Notes under the pieces: generated by a model | The model's database searches: none | The model's input: only the letters and a program-made list of their open reading frames with translations | Told to the model about the DNA's origin: nothing | Program-made: the position numbers and the translations under genes | Shown: piece by piece, positions 18,473 to 27,665 of the stretch | How positions within the stretch are numbered: position 1 is the first letter of the stretch | How the letters are laid out: every line of letters starts with the position of its first letter | NCBI GenBank assembly: GCA_018830285.1 | Contig: JAHJSB010000006.1 | Location: 38,356 to 102,355, forward strand | Direction: 5' to 3' | Length of the DNA stretch: 64,000 bases | Source: Alphaproteobacteria bacterium | Lineage (GTDB): Bacteria; Pseudomonadota; Alphaproteobacteria; Caulobacterales; Hyphomonadaceae

Positions 18473-18582
18473 GACGTTCCCTCCCAGGACATGACGACGT
18501 TTTGCCGTCGGGGAAGGATTTTGTGCCAGTTCGGCGTTTTGGGCAATTGACAGGTGCCGGGCGAGCGGTAAAAGAACTGTAC

Positions 18583-18595
18583 GTTATCTTATAAC
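18583..18595 (+). promoter_or_regulatory. Zur-like operator
   Basis: The dyad GTTAT-CTT-ATAAC lies 18 bp before the TonB receptor start. Its half-sites and 3-bp spacing match the GTTATAnTATAAC-type core bound by the zinc repressor Zur in proteobacteria. The neighbouring gene encodes a ZnuD-type receptor, which makes zinc control likely. This is inferred from motif and context. Confidence 0.65.
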
Positions 18596-18613
18596 AAAAA
18601 TAGGCTCCCTCCC

Positions 18614-20614
18614 ATGAAATACCTGCTCGCTGCCGTGGCGGTCGCGCCGCTTATTGCCGGAATGGCCCACGCCCAGGATCAAGCCGAGGACGAAGTCCGC
18701 ATTGAACAAACGGTCATCGTCACCTTGCCTGGGCCACAAAGGACAGCTGGCGAACTGGTCAGCAATGTGGCTGCACTCGACCGTAAGGAAATTGTCGAAG
18801 CGCTCGCCTCTACGCTGGGCGATACGCTGGACCGCCAGCCGGGCGTGGCTTCGACCGCGTTCGGGCAAGGCGCAAGCCGGCCTGTTCTGCGCGGCCTCGG
18901 CGCCGAGCGCGTGCAGGTGCTCACCAATGGCATCGGTGTGATCGACGTGTCGGCCGCGAGCCCGGATCACCAGGTGGCTGCTGACGGCATTGATGCCCAA
19001 AAGGTCGAGATCCTGCGTGGCCCCGCGGCGCTCGTCTATGGAGGCCAGGCAATCGGCGGGGTCGTCAACGTGATTGATGGCCTGATCATGGAAGACCTGC
19101 TGAAAAGACCATTCGCTGGCGAAGCCTATGCCGCCACCAACAGCGTCAACGAAGGGACCGAAGGCGGCGCGCGGGTCCAGGCGGTCAGTGGGCCGGTCGT
19201 GGTAACGTTGACGGCCTCGACCCGTGATTTCGGCAATTATGACATCCCGGTTCCCGCCCAGTCGGACCGACTGCGTGCCGAAACTGGCGACCCGGCCGGG
19301 CCTGACGGCGAGTTGCCGAACTCGTTCGTGCAGACAAATTCCGTGGCCGGCGGCCTGTCATGGATCGGCGACAAGGCATTCCTTGGCGGCGCGGTGCGCC
19401 AGCAGAGCTCGCAATACGGGCTGCCGCTGGAAGAGACTGCTTTTATCGATCTCACGCAGACGCGTTACGATATTCGTGGCGGCCTGAACGTGGACAATGG
19501 CTTCCTCACCAAGATCACGGCGGCCGGGTCGGTCGCAGACTATGAACATACCGAGTTCGAGGCCCCCGGCGAGCCGGGCACCATCTTCAAGACCAATGGC
19601 TTTGAAGGGCGTATCGAGGTGGGCCACGTGCTGGGGCCGCTGGAAGGGGAGTTTGGCATCCAGTATGCCGACAGCTCGCTTGATGCCATCGGCGACGAAG
19701 CCTTCATCACGCCGACCGATACGACGAGCCTCGGCGTTTTCCTATATGAAACCCACGACTTTGACAGCGGCATTGGCGTCGAGGGCGGCATCCGCGCCGA
19801 GCAGGTCGATCTCGACAATGAACTTGCCGGCAAGGTGAGCTTTGATCTCTTCAGCGGGTCGGCGGGAATCCATCAGCACTGGGCCTCTGGCTGGTTCCTT
19901 GGGGCGCAGGCCTCATGGGCTGAGCGCGCGCCCAACCAGAGCGAGCTGTTTGCCGACGGGCCACATCTTGCCACGGAACAATACGAGGTGGGCGACAGGA
20001 CGCTCGGCAAGGAACGCGGTCTGAACCTGGAAGGCACGGCGCGTTGGGAAAGCGACACGATGAGCTTCGGCTTGAACCTGTTCCTGACTGACTTCTCCGA
20101 TTTCATCTACCTGTCGGCTACCGGCGCGGAGCTCGACGACCTGCCGGTCTTCGTATTTAGCCAGCAGGACGCGCAGTTCACAGGCGGCGAAGCCTTCGCC
20201 GCATACCAGTTGCTGGGCGGCCCGCTCAAGGCCGACTGGAAATTCGACGCCGGTCTGGATCTTGTGAACGCCGAATTCGATGATGGCAGCGACGTGCCCT
20301 ATGTGCCGCCGGTGACGCTGAATGCCGGGGTCGAAGCTGACTGGGGAGCCCTTGCGCTGGGGGCGAATCTGACCTGGGCCGGCGATCAGGATTCGCCCGG
20401 CGCAGGCCTGTTGCCGACCGATGGCTATGTCACCGCAGACCTGCATGCCGATCTCGATATTGCGCGCTATGGAGCGGGCCGCGAGGGTACCAAACTGTTC
20501 ATCGAGGCGCGGAATATCGGTGATGCGGAAGTGCGCGCGGCGACATCTGTCCTGAAAGACAGTGTGCCGATGCCCGGGCGCAATTTGCGCGCGGGTATCC
20601 GTTTCCTGTTCTAG
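18614..20614 (+). CDS. ZnuD-like TonB-dependent outer-membrane receptor (probably zinc)
   Basis: The 666-residue product has a signal peptide (cleaved after GMAHA), a plug domain (about residues 35-150) and a 22-strand beta-barrel ending in an aromatic residue (GIRFLF). The plug segments DTLDRQPGVASTAFGQGASRPVLRGLG, AASPDHQVAADGI and EILRGPAALVYGGQAIGGVVNVIDG closely follow ZnuD-type zinc receptors. The His-rich loop seen in some members is not obvious. A Zur-like palindrome lies just upstream. It is convergent with thyA, with only 4 bp between them. Confidence 0.88.
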   Translation: MKYLLAAVAVAPLIAGMAHAQDQAEDEVRIEQTVIVTLPGPQRTAGELVSNVAALDRKEIVEALASTLGDTLDRQPGVASTAFGQGASRPVLRGLGAERVQVLTNGIGVIDVSAASPDHQVAADGIDAQKVEILRGPAALVYGGQAIGGVVNVIDGLIMEDLLKRPFAGEAYAATNSVNEGTEGGARVQAVSGPVVVTLTASTRDFGNYDIPVPAQSDRLRAETGDPAGPDGELPNSFVQTNSVAGGLSWIGDKAFLGGAVRQQSSQYGLPLEETAFIDLTQTRYDIRGGLNVDNGFLTKITAAGSVADYEHTEFEAPGEPGTIFKTNGFEGRIEVGHVLGPLEGEFGIQYADSSLDAIGDEAFITPTDTTSLGVFLYETHDFDSGIGVEGGIRAEQVDLDNELAGKVSFDLFSGSAGIHQHWASGWFLGAQASWAERAPNQSELFADGPHLATEQYEVGDRTLGKERGLNLEGTARWESDTMSFGLNLFLTDFSDFIYLSATGAELDDLPVFVFSQQDAQFTGGEAFAAYQLLGGPLKADWKFDAGLDLVNAEFDDGSDVPYVPPVTLNAGVEADWGALALGANLTWAGDQDSPGAGLLPTDGYVTADLHADLDIARYGAGREGTKLFIEARNIGDAEVRAATSVLKDSVPMPGRNLRAGIRFLF

Positions 20615-20618
20615 CGGA

Positions 20619-21413
20619 TCAGACCGCGACCGGGGCCTTGATATGAGCGTGGGGCGTATAATTCTCGACCTTGAAGTCCTCGTACTCCCAGCCGAACAGG
20701 TCGGTCTTGTCCGGATTGAGAGAAATCGACGGCAATGGGCGTGGCTCGCGGGTAAGCTGCAGCTGCGCCTGCTCGACATGGTTCAGGTAGAGATGTGCGT
20801 CGCCGAACGTGTGGACGAATTCTCCGGCCTTCAGACCGGTCGCGCGCGCCATCATCAGCGTTAATAAGGCATAGGACGCGATATTGAATGGCACGCCGAG
20901 GAAGATGTCGGCCGAACGCTGGTAAAGCTGGCAGTTCAGCTTGCCCTCCATGACATTGAACTGGAACAGGCAGTGGCAGGGCGGCAGGGCCATGTCATTC
21001 ACGTCCGCCGGGTTCCAGGCCGAGACGATGAGGCGGCGGGAGTTCGGATTGGAACGGATTTCATCCAGGATCCACTGAATCTGGTCGATCACACGACCGT
21101 CCGGTGCCGCCCAACTGCGCCACTGTTTACCATAGACGGGCCCAAGATCGCCGTTCTCATCGGCCCAGTCATCCCAGATCGAGACGCCATTTTCCTTGAG
21201 ATAGCGGATATTCGTGTCGCCCTTGAGAAACCAGAGCAGCTCGATGACGATGGAGCGCAGGTGGAGTTTCTTGGTCGTGACCATCGGGAAACCGTCAGCC
21301 AGATCGAAGCGAATCTGGCGGCCGAACACGGCCTTCGTGCCGGTTCCAGTGCGATCTGCCCGCTCGGAGCCATGCTCCAGAATGTCTGACAGGAGGTCAA
21401 GGTACTGTCTCAT
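20619..21413 (-). CDS. thyA: Thymidylate synthase (ThyA type)
   Basis: This 264-residue enzyme matches the short E. coli-type length. It methylates dUMP using methylenetetrahydrofolate and produces dihydrofolate for FolA. Signatures are [34 protein letters not shown], the nucleophile Cys in [12 protein letters not shown], and [20 protein letters not shown]. The start MRQYLDLL at 21413 is the family start. It is divergent from the tandem VWA genes. Confidence 0.97.
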   Translation of the reverse strand: MRQYLDLLSDILEHGSERADRTGTGTKAVFGRQIRFDLADGFPMVTTKKLHLRSIVIELLWFLKGDTNIRYLKENGVSIWDDWADENGDLGPVYGKQWRSWAAPDGRVIDQIQWILDEIRSNPNSRRLIVSAWNPADVNDMALPPCHCLFQFNVMEGKLNCQLYQRSADIFLGVPFNIASYALLTLMMARATGLKAGEFVHTFGDAHLYLNHVEQAQLQLTREPRPLPSISLNPDKTDLFGWEYEDFKVENYTPHAHIKAPVAV

Positions 21414-21570
21414 GCGGGCCTCGTTCGCGCGATTCGTTGGCCAGAACCATTAACACAAACCTGTCCGCTGTGACCAATTTTCCGCGCAGGCCCAAACCAA
21501 ATTGAATGAATCTTATGAAATACATGGTGTCTGTATCTACGACCAATCCAGAGGGGGGAGGTGCAACACG

Positions 21571-22971
21571 ATGAAAAATCTTGTCAAAGGCCTGGCCAAT
21601 CGCTGGCGCGCGGAAACGCGCGGCAATGTAGCCATCATCTTTGCGCTGTCCGTGATTCCGATCCTGTCAATCGTCGGCGTCGCCGTCGACACGCAGATGA
21701 CGCTGACCCAGAAGAACAAGGTCCAGGCAGTCGTCGACAGCGCCGTGATCTTCGGCGCGCGGTCCATGCAGGACGGCGCAAGCCGCACGGAAGTCGCCAA
21801 GGACGTCGATACCTATGTGAAGGCCTTGTTGAAACAGCAAAGCACCTCGCTCGACTGCGCAGGAATCACCCTCGAATACGAGGATGATTCCCAGGACATC
21901 AATGCATCGATCTTCTGTTCGCAACCCACAACGTTGTCGAACCTGTTTGGCCAGCGGAAGATGGACTTCCGGGTCGGTTCCGGCTCGACTTACGGAATTG
22001 GCAAGGTCGAGGTCGCTTTCGTGTTCGACGTCTCGGGGTCGATGGGCAGCAGCGGCAAGATGAGTGACCTGAAGGTCGCGGCCCTCGAAGCTGTCGATAC
22101 ATTGTTGCCGCCTGCCTACGACACCGCCAAGTCGGATGACGTGCGTCTCGCAATGACGAGCTATGACACGATGGTCAATGCGGGCGGGTATTTCAAAGCC
22201 GTCACCAATAAGAACAAGGTCCGCACCTACACGGCTTCAAAGACGATTACCGAAACCGTCTGCACCAAAGACGAGGGCCGAGGCAGAGGCAGAGGCAGAG
22301 GCAGAGGCAGAGGCAGAGACAGAGAGACATGTGTCGACGTCACATCAACAATACCCGTCTCAAAAGTGATCAACAATACGTGCGTCAAGGAACGCATTGG
22401 GGCCGATGCCTTCACGGACGAGGATCCCGGTCCGGGCGCATGGCTCGAAGCTGCAGAAGCCTACTATGATGCGTCGAGAGATCGCTGGACCGAAGAAACC
22501 TGCAATAAAATCGGACCGCTTCCGTTGACGGACAATCGCGGAAACCTGAACGCATATATCAAAGGCCTGAAGCCTTACAGCATGACAGCTGGACACATGG
22601 GTGTGGCCTGGGGCTGGTACCTGATTGATCCGAAGTGGGACCTTTGGCCATCGGCATCTGCGCCGTTGCCCTATAACGAGCCCGACGCGACGAAGGCCAT
22701 CATTTTGATGACGGATGGCGCGTTCAACTCCTACTTCTCGCGTGGGCAGGGCAACTCGTTCGATCAGGCCAAGAAGCTGTGTGACGCTGCAAAGGACGAG
22801 CATATTGTCATCTACACGGTGGCGTTCAAAGCGCCGTCGCAGGGTCAGGAAATCCTGAATTATTGCGCCACAAGTGCCGACCATGCCTTCAATCCGGAAG
22901 ATGGCCAGCAGCTGAAGGACGCCTATACGATGATCGCGCAATCCATCTCTGACCTTCGTATCACGTACTAG
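21571..22971 (+). CDS. TadG-like VWA-domain secreted protein, paralogue 1
   Basis: The 466-residue product starts with a short basic stretch, then a TadE/G-type hydrophobic segment (residues 19-41, GNVAIIFALSVIPILSIVGV) ending in Asp. A linker and a von Willebrand A domain follow, with the MIDAS motif DVSGSMG from Asp153 and MTDG later. Such proteins belong to the Flp/Tad pilus-associated group, but no tad secretion genes are in the window. A variable loop between Cys231 and Cys254 is filled by Gly-Arg repeats. The start ATG follows GGGGGAGG; a TTG at 21502 is unlikely. It is the first of four tandem paralogues. Confidence 0.88.
   Translation: MKNLVKGLANRWRAETRGNVAIIFALSVIPILSIVGVAVDTQMTLTQKNKVQAVVDSAVIFGARSMQDGASRTEVAKDVDTYVKALLKQQSTSLDCAGITLEYEDDSQDINASIFCSQPTTLSNLFGQRKMDFRVGSGSTYGIGKVEVAFVFDVSGSMGSSGKMSDLKVAALEAVDTLLPPAYDTAKSDDVRLAMTSYDTMVNAGGYFKAVTNKNKVRTYTASKTITETVCTKDEGRGRGRGRGRGRGRDRETCVDVTSTIPVSKVINNTCVKERIGADAFTDEDPGPGAWLEAAEAYYDASRDRWTEETCNKIGPLPLTDNRGNLNAYIKGLKPYSMTAGHMGVAWGWYLIDPKWDLWPSASAPLPYNEPDATKAIILMTDGAFNSYFSRGQGNSFDQAKKLCDAAKDEHIVIYTVAFKAPSQGQEILNYCATSADHAFNPEDGQQLKDAYTMIAQSISDLRITY
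22281..22316 (+). repeat. Hexanucleotide tandem repeat (AGGCAG)6 inside VWA paralogue 1
   Basis: Six perfect AGGCAG units are followed by degenerate units (AGACAG). They encode Gly-Arg dipeptides within a cysteine-flanked loop. Unit changes keep the reading frame, so copy-number slippage would alter loop length and charge without knocking out the gene. Confidence 0.95.
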
Positions 22972-23045
22972 AGCGACGGAGTTCAAGGAGAATTCCATGA
23001 CATCCAATTATTGGCATAGCGTACTGTTCTGAACTGGAGACAAGG

Positions 23046-24410
23046 TTGAAGCGCGCTGTTGTGAATTTTCTTACTATTCGTTGGCGCGCCGATACCGGCG
23101 GCAATATCGCCATTATCTTCGCCCTGGCGCTGATCCCGATCCTGGCGATCGCTGGTGTGGCCATCGACACCCAGGTGACACTGACCCAGAAGAACAAGGT
23201 CCAGGCCGTCATCGACAGCGCCGTGATTTTCGGTGCACGGGCGATGCAGGACGGCGCAAGTCGCGAGGACGTCGCGAAAGACGTCGATGCCTATGTCACC
23301 GCCCTGCTGAAGCAACAGAGCCAAAGCCTCAACTGCACGAGCGTGGCGCTTGAGTACAAGGACGATGCACAGGACATCAATGCATCGATCTTCTGTTCCC
23401 AGCCGACTACATTGTCGAACGTTATCGGCCAGCGGAAGATGGACTTCCGGGTCGGTTCCGGCTCGACTTACGGTATTGGCAAGGTCGATGTGGCCTTCGT
23501 GTTCGACGTCTCGGGCTCGATGGGCAATAGCGGCAAGATGGCCGACCTGAAGATCGCGGCCAAGGATGCGATCGACGCGCTGTTGCCGGCGTCGTACGAC
23601 ACGGCGAAGCTGGATGATGTGCGCCTCGCCATGGCGTCCTATGACTCGATGGTCAATGCCGGAAGCTACTTCAAGGCGGTAACGAACAAGAACCCGACGC
23701 GGACATACACCGTCACTTACGACAAAGACACGAACATCTGCCTGAGGTGGAGAAATGGCCGATGCAGGGAGTATGAGACAGTCCCTGCGGAGACAACAAA
23801 AACGATCACCAACCAATGCGTCAAGGAGCGCATTGGTGCGCAGGCTTTCACGGATGCTGCGCCGGGCGCGAATGCATGGCTGGAGGCTGCCGAAGCGACG
23901 TTTAACGAATCGACCGAGAATTGGCGCGAGGAAACATGCAACAGCATCGGGCCGCTCCCGCTGACGGACGACCGGACGACCCTCAAGGCCTACGTCAACG
24001 GCCTGAATGATTTTGGCGGCACGGCCGGGCATATGGGTGTCGCCTGGGGCTGGTACCTGATTGATCCCAAATGGGATGGTATCTGGCCATCGGCGTCCAA
24101 ACCGTTGGCTTACGACGAGCCCGACTCGGCCAAGGCAATTATCATGATGACGGATGGCGAGTTCAATTCGTACTTCTCGAGTGGCCAGGGCAACTCGTTC
24201 GATCAGGCCAAGAAACTCTGCGATGCCGTGAAGGCGGAGAACGTCGTCGTCTATACCGTGGCGTTCCAGGCGCCCCAGCAAGGCCAGGATATCCTGAACT
24301 ATTGTGCCACGAGTGCGGCGCATGCGTTCAAGCCTGAGAATGGCCAGCAGCTGAAGGACGCCTATACGATGATCGCAAAGTCCATTTCCGACCTGCGCAT
24401 TACTTACTAG
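23046..24410 (+). CDS. TadG-like VWA-domain secreted protein, paralogue 2
   Basis: The 454-residue protein is colinear with paralogue 1: TadE/G-type hydrophobic segment (GNIAIIFALALIPILAIAGVAID), MIDAS DVSGSMG from Asp154, MTDG, and the same C-terminal SISDLRITY. Its Cys-flanked variable loop is short (CLRWRNGRC). The start is TTG 23046, preceded by GGAGACAAGG; no better in-frame ATG precedes the hydrophobic segment. Long identical nucleotide stretches with paralogue 1, including 47 consecutive bases, point to recent duplication or gene conversion. It begins 74 bp after paralogue 1 and is likely co-transcribed. Confidence 0.87.
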   Translation: MKRAVVNFLTIRWRADTGGNIAIIFALALIPILAIAGVAIDTQVTLTQKNKVQAVIDSAVIFGARAMQDGASREDVAKDVDAYVTALLKQQSQSLNCTSVALEYKDDAQDINASIFCSQPTTLSNVIGQRKMDFRVGSGSTYGIGKVDVAFVFDVSGSMGNSGKMADLKIAAKDAIDALLPASYDTAKLDDVRLAMASYDSMVNAGSYFKAVTNKNPTRTYTVTYDKDTNICLRWRNGRCREYETVPAETTKTITNQCVKERIGAQAFTDAAPGANAWLEAAEATFNESTENWREETCNSIGPLPLTDDRTTLKAYVNGLNDFGGTAGHMGVAWGWYLIDPKWDGIWPSASKPLAYDEPDSAKAIIMMTDGEFNSYFSSGQGNSFDQAKKLCDAVKAENVVVYTVAFQAPQQGQDILNYCATSAAHAFKPENGQQLKDAYTMIAKSISDLRITY

Positions 24411-24572
24411 CAGCCTGGGTGCCCCGGTTGACCGACATGCCGTCGATACCTGGTTAACCGGGTCTTGACGCAGTCGGACGAACCGGGCGAGCCGCCCTAA
24501 CGTCGAAAAAAGAAATCTCGTTCATTCTCGCGTTTGGGACCTGCCCGAATGATCGTTGACGAGGCGAACAAA

Positions 24573-26114
24573 ATGCCCAGTAGCTCGGACTTCGGATTTG
24601 CCAGCCATTATGGCAGGGACACGCGCGCCAATGTTGCCGTGATCGCCGCACTCGCCATCCTGCCAATCCTGGCCATCGCCGGGATTGCGATCGATGTGCA
24701 GATGGCGTTGACCGAGAAGGGCAAGGTCCAGGCCGTCATCGACAGTGCGGTGATCGCAGGCTCCAAGGCGATGCAGGCCGGCAAGTCGCAGGAACAGATC
24801 AATACGCTTGTGCAAGATTACGTGGACGCGCTGGTGAGTGTGCAGGGCAGCGGCCTGAGTTGCACAGACCCGGAACTCACATTCCTGGACGGGACACAGA
24901 ACATCGAGGCGGAGATCCGCTGCGCACAGACGACGACGCTGACCCAGTTGCTGCATCGTGACAAACTGTTTTTCCGTGTGCGGTCCGGCACGACCTACGG
25001 TATCGGCAATGTCGATGTCGCGTTCATATTCGATGTGTCCGGCTCAATGAATTGGGACAGCCGGCTGGACAACCTCAAGACATCGGCAAAAATCGCGTTT
25101 GACGAATTGCTGCCTGACGATCGCGTACTTGACGGTACGATCCGGATTGCGCTGACGACCTACAATACGAACGTCAATGCGGGCGAGTATTTCGACGACG
25201 TGACGCGCAAGATAACGCTCGGTGCGGACACAGCGACTGGCGGCAGCTCGGCGAAATCCCGGTACGATGCCTACAATAACCGGGTGCTGATCGACCAGTC
25301 GACCGGCAAGCGGTTCTTCTATTACGAGCAGGCCGCCTGCAGTTCCAACTGCTACTATAACAGCAACTGGACCCTCACGCCGAAGCGGCGCTGGTTCGAG
25401 ACGGATATCGGTGACAATACCTGTGTCTCCGAGCGGGTGGGCGTGAATGCGTTCACCGATGAGGCGGGCGGAACAGGCGCTGACAACTCCATGATCGCGG
25501 GCAATCCCTTGTGGGACTGGAGTACGAGCAACAACAACAAGAAAAATGGCGCATACGAGATCGAATATGGTGGTGCCAACTCGTCCAGGGGCGCGTTCAA
25601 CGTTTCGCCGGCGCAATGCGAGAATTCTGCACCCATGCCGCTCAGCGAAGACAAGGCGGCGCTCAAGGCATATGTCGATGACCTGCACGCGGGCGGCGGC
25701 ACAGCCGGGCACCTCGGTATCGCGTGGGGCTGGTACCTGATTTCGCCGAGCTGGAATGCGCTCTGGCCGTCAGCCTCCCATCCATGGCCATGGAACGAGC
25801 CGGACACGGCGAAAGCCATCATCCTGATGACGGATGGCGAGTTCAACCAGACCCATCCGTCAATCTCCGAAAGCTCGATCGAGCTGGCGATGGAATTCTG
25901 TGATGCGATGAAAGCGGAGCCGTACAATGTGCAAATCTACACCGTCGGCTTCCAGGTTCCGGCCAATGTCGCGACAACGCCGGGCGGCGAAACGATCCTG
26001 GACTATTGCGCCACCGACGCTGGCCACGCGTTCACGCCGAGCAATGGCGAGGAACTGACGGACGCATACACGGCCATCGCCCAGTCGATCTCGGATTTGC
26101 GCATCACGCGCTAG
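24573..26114 (+). CDS. TadG-like VWA-domain secreted protein, paralogue 3
   Basis: The 513-residue paralogue has the same plan: N-terminal hydrophobic segment (ANVAVIAALAILPILAIAGIAID), MIDAS DVSGSMN, MTDG and C-terminal SISDLRITR. It carries longer insertions in the region that follows the Cys-rich loop (CSSNC...NTCVSERVG), shared with paralogue 4. The ATG at 24573 is preferred since it gives the same N-terminal length as paralogues 1 and 2 and follows GAGG; ATG 24549 is an alternative. The 160 bp upstream contains a near-match to a CtrA box. Confidence 0.86.
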   Translation: MPSSSDFGFASHYGRDTRANVAVIAALAILPILAIAGIAIDVQMALTEKGKVQAVIDSAVIAGSKAMQAGKSQEQINTLVQDYVDALVSVQGSGLSCTDPELTFLDGTQNIEAEIRCAQTTTLTQLLHRDKLFFRVRSGTTYGIGNVDVAFIFDVSGSMNWDSRLDNLKTSAKIAFDELLPDDRVLDGTIRIALTTYNTNVNAGEYFDDVTRKITLGADTATGGSSAKSRYDAYNNRVLIDQSTGKRFFYYEQAACSSNCYYNSNWTLTPKRRWFETDIGDNTCVSERVGVNAFTDEAGGTGADNSMIAGNPLWDWSTSNNNKKNGAYEIEYGGANSSRGAFNVSPAQCENSAPMPLSEDKAALKAYVDDLHAGGGTAGHLGIAWGWYLISPSWNALWPSASHPWPWNEPDTAKAIILMTDGEFNQTHPSISESSIELAMEFCDAMKAEPYNVQIYTVGFQVPANVATTPGGETILDYCATDAGHAFTPSNGEELTDAYTAIAQSISDLRITR

Positions 26115-26126
26115 GATCGCCCGCCG

Positions 26127-27665
26127 ATGGGCATGGCCATGAGGTTGAAGTCGATGAAGATAGGCAAGGTATTCAGACACTGGCACCTGTCGCAGCGCGG
26201 CAATATTGCCATCATGTGCGCGCTGTTCGTGCCAGCGGTGCTGGCGCTGGGCGGCGTGGCCATCGATTTCCAGTTCACAGTCCGGCAGAAGAACAAGGTC
26301 CAGTACGCGCTTGATTCGGCCGTGCTGGCCGGCGCGTTGCTGCGCCAGGGCGGCGGCAGTGAAGAGGCTGTCAGAGCGGATGTCAAAGGCTACATGTCGG
26401 CGCTAATTGAAGAGCAGGGCGGAGATATCGTCTGCACACCCGTGACGGTCTCGTTCAATCCCGACAACAAGGACATTCACGGCGTGATCTCCTGCGATCA
26501 GCCCACCTTCATTTCCGACCTGATGGGTTTCGACAAGATAACCTTTGGCGTTGCCTCGACATCGACCTATGCCATCGGCAAGGCGGACGTGGCCTTCGTG
26601 TTCGACGTGTCCGGCTCGATGAACAGCCAGAACAGGCTCAGCCTGCTGAAGTCGGCAGCCGAAGTGGCTTTCGATGAACTGCTGCCAGATGACGCTCCTG
26701 ACACGGGCAATGTGCGGCTGGCGATCACCACCTACAATAACGCCGTGAATGCAGGCGGCTATTTCGAAAGCGTGACGCGGCGCCAGGAGCTTTCAGCGGA
26801 TGCGTCCATCTCGACGGCGCGCAGCAATTACGACACCTATAACGGTGCAAGGATGATCGACGCCGCAACCGGCAAACGGTTCTTCTACTATGAACAGGAA
26901 TACTGCCCGGGCGGTACCTGTTCAGGTAGCTGGAACGCTGCGCGGCGCCCTATGGAGAACGCGAACATTGTCGACACGTGCGTGTACGAGCGCACGGGCG
27001 GCGATGCAGCGACCGATGCCGCCCCGGAGTCGCTCCGCTGGATCGGCGCAGGCAATCCGAGGTGGAACTGGTCGACCGGCACCTACAACAAGCGCAACGG
27101 TCAGCAGGAGATCGAATCCGGCGGCGGCAATTCGTCCAGGGGCGCCTATGACATGAGCTATGCGGGCTGTCGTGCGTCGGGGCCTGTGCCGCTGACCGAC
27201 GACAAGGCTGCCCTCAAGGCCCATGTGCAGGCCCTCACGGCCAATGGCGGTACGGCGGGTCATATCGGTCTCGCCTGGGGCTGGTATCTCGTGTCGCCCA
27301 ACTGGTCCGCGATCTGGCCGGAAGCATCCGAGCCGCTGCCATACAATTCCAAGCAGGTCATCAAGGCGGTCATCCTGATGACGGATGGGGATTTCAATAC
27401 CAACCACCCCACCGCCGCGAAAAGCTCGTTCCGCCAGGCGCAGGACCTGTGCGACACGATGAAGGCGTCACCTTCGAAGATACAAGTCTATACCGTTGGC
27501 TTCCAGGTACCGAGCAGCGTGCAGAAGACCGGCGACGGCCGCACGATTCTCGAATATTGTGCGACGAGCCCTGCCTATGCGTTCAGTGCCTCAAACGGCG
27601 ATGAGCTGACGGCGGCCTATCAGTCGATCGCACGTTCGATTACGCAATTGCGGATCAAGCAATAG
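26127..27665 (+). CDS. TadG-like VWA-domain secreted protein, paralogue 4
   Basis: The 512-residue paralogue is most like paralogue 3: hydrophobic segment (GNIAIMCALFVPAVLALGGVAID), MIDAS DVSGSMN, MTDGDFNTNHP and C-terminal SITQLRIKQ. The variable loop reads CPGGTC. Several in-frame ATGs (26127, 26133, 26139, 26154) could start it; 26154 would match the N-terminal length of the others. It starts 12 bp after paralogue 3, so the two form a tight operon. Its 3' end overlaps the converging MarR-GNAT gene by 11 bp. Confidence 0.86.
   Translation: MGMAMRLKSMKIGKVFRHWHLSQRGNIAIMCALFVPAVLALGGVAIDFQFTVRQKNKVQYALDSAVLAGALLRQGGGSEEAVRADVKGYMSALIEEQGGDIVCTPVTVSFNPDNKDIHGVISCDQPTFISDLMGFDKITFGVASTSTYAIGKADVAFVFDVSGSMNSQNRLSLLKSAAEVAFDELLPDDAPDTGNVRLAITTYNNAVNAGGYFESVTRRQELSADASISTARSNYDTYNGARMIDAATGKRFFYYEQEYCPGGTCSGSWNAARRPMENANIVDTCVYERTGGDAATDAAPESLRWIGAGNPRWNWSTGTYNKRNGQQEIESGGGNSSRGAYDMSYAGCRASGPVPLTDDKAALKAHVQALTANGGTAGHIGLAWGWYLVSPNWSAIWPEASEPLPYNSKQVIKAVILMTDGDFNTNHPTAAKSSFRQAQDLCDTMKASPSKIQVYTVGFQVPSSVQKTGDGRTILEYCATSPAYAFSASNGDELTAAYQSIARSITQLRIKQ

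Noticed and set aside
22281..22316. Hexanucleotide array as a phase-variation switch
   Set aside because: The unit length is a multiple of three, so copy change cannot turn the gene on or off; only length variation is supported.
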